Below, one piece after another: positions 63,412 to 64,000 of a stretch of 64,000 bases of DNA. The DNA is from Anaeromyces robustus. Its lineage: Eukaryota > Neocallimastigomycota > Neocallimastigomycetes > Neocallimastigales > Neocallimastigaceae. Under the pieces are notes generated by a model. It did not search any database. It saw only the letters and a program-made list of their open reading frames with translations, and had not been told where the DNA came from. Where the stretch lies: the NCBI GenBank assembly GCA_002104895.1, contig MCFG01000213.1, positions 54,556 through 118,555 on the forward strand, in the 5' to 3' direction. Every line of letters begins with the position of its first letter. Position 1 is the stretch's first letter. Position numbers and translations under genes: made by a program.

Positions 63412-64000
63412 ATAAAAAATAAATTGAATAAAATAATAAATAAAATAATAAATAATTAATTAATAAATAGTAAAAACATACTATAATTACATTAAATTTA
63501 AATAACAATAAATAATTACATGTATATTTGAAATTTGATAAAAATTTCTAATATATAATATTTATTTTTTTATTTTTTATTTCTTGCCAATTACATATAT
63601 ACATAGATAGAATATTTAAATTTAAATATATATTTATATATTAAATATTTAATATACTTTAATATTTAACTATTTTTTTTTATAAAAGAAAAGTAAAAAT
63701 TTCATATTTGTTGAAGTATTAATGTTTATTTTGGTGTTTAAAATAGAATTATCCTCAAAAATAATAATAATAAATAAAAAACCAAAGAAGCCAAAAGAAG
63801 AGGAAAAAAAAGTAAATTTAAAAATTTAATTATTATATAATATAATATATTATTATATATTGATTATATAACAATATATTAATAATATTAAAGGTTTTAT
63901 TATTTATACAAAATACTAATTATTATTAAATATTAATAAAATAAATTTGTTTTATTATGCTTTTTTATTTTATTAAAATTACTGTTATTTATAAGGAATG
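62928..64000. other. AT-rich spacer to the window end
   Basis: No gene seen. (AATAATG)/(AAT)n arrays lie at about 63037-63111, a tttaaataaataattatttaaa palindrome at about 63161-63184 and a poly(A) at about 63379-63410. Confidence 0.6.

Overview
The window is extremely AT-rich eukaryotic DNA with long runs of A or T, many di- to heptanucleotide microsatellites and single-exon genes separated by 1-3 kb of low-complexity spacer. Threonine-rich linkers encoded by (ACT/ACA)n, CBM18 chitin-binding modules, ankyrin proteins and bacterial-type genes (GH78 rhamnosidase, SstT transporter, YoeB-like toxin domain, Rpn/PD-(D/E)XK transposase-like nucleases) together point to an anaerobic gut fungus (Neocallimastigomycota, Neocallimastix/Piromyces-like). 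That assignment is an inference; no full rRNA gene is present, although a short antisense 28S fragment is.

Layout. 0.6-4.0 kb: a decayed ankyrin gene, a decayed coiled-coil frame and Rpn copy A. These reappear in inverted orientation at 19.5-23.7 kb, where the ankyrin gene is intact. 6.1-18.2 kb: a frameshifted subtilisin-like (S8) protease, a relic of a second and a complete third with four CBM18 domains; an antisense 28S rRNA fragment lies between the last two. 19.1 kb: a small RNA-like retroposon with poly(A) and target-site duplication, inserted just upstream of Rpn copy B. 24.0-28.7 kb: two broken Rpn copies (C and D) arranged as a large inverted repeat that share the same nonsense mutation, with two unidentified minus-strand coding relics between them. 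29.6-31.0 kb: an intact sstT-like transporter; a fragment of its 3' end lies at 50.6 kb. 31.0-35.0 kb: no gene seen. 35.0-43.9 kb: four S8 loci (one shortened, one lacking its 5' part, one tiny 5' relic, one complete with four CBM18 domains). 46.3-49.6 kb: a large ankyrin protein ending in a YoeB-type toxin domain. 52.1-55.2 kb: secreted GH78 alpha-L-rhamnosidase. 57.2-62.9 kb: two more S8-CBM18 proteases.

Functional reading. All nine S8 loci (six long ones and three relics or fragments) lie on the + strand, so this is a locally expanded, still-duplicating family of secreted serine proteases. Their catalytic domain is joined by length-variable Thr linkers to 0-4 chitin-binding modules, which suggests retention on chitinous walls (the fungus's own or another's). 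The GH78 enzyme fits pectin/rhamnogalacturonan side-chain breakdown and the SstT homologue fits serine/threonine uptake; both look bacterially derived. The ankyrin-YoeB fusion is the most unusual gene: all three catalytic positions of YoeB are present with the spacing of the bacterial enzyme, and no antitoxin is visible nearby.
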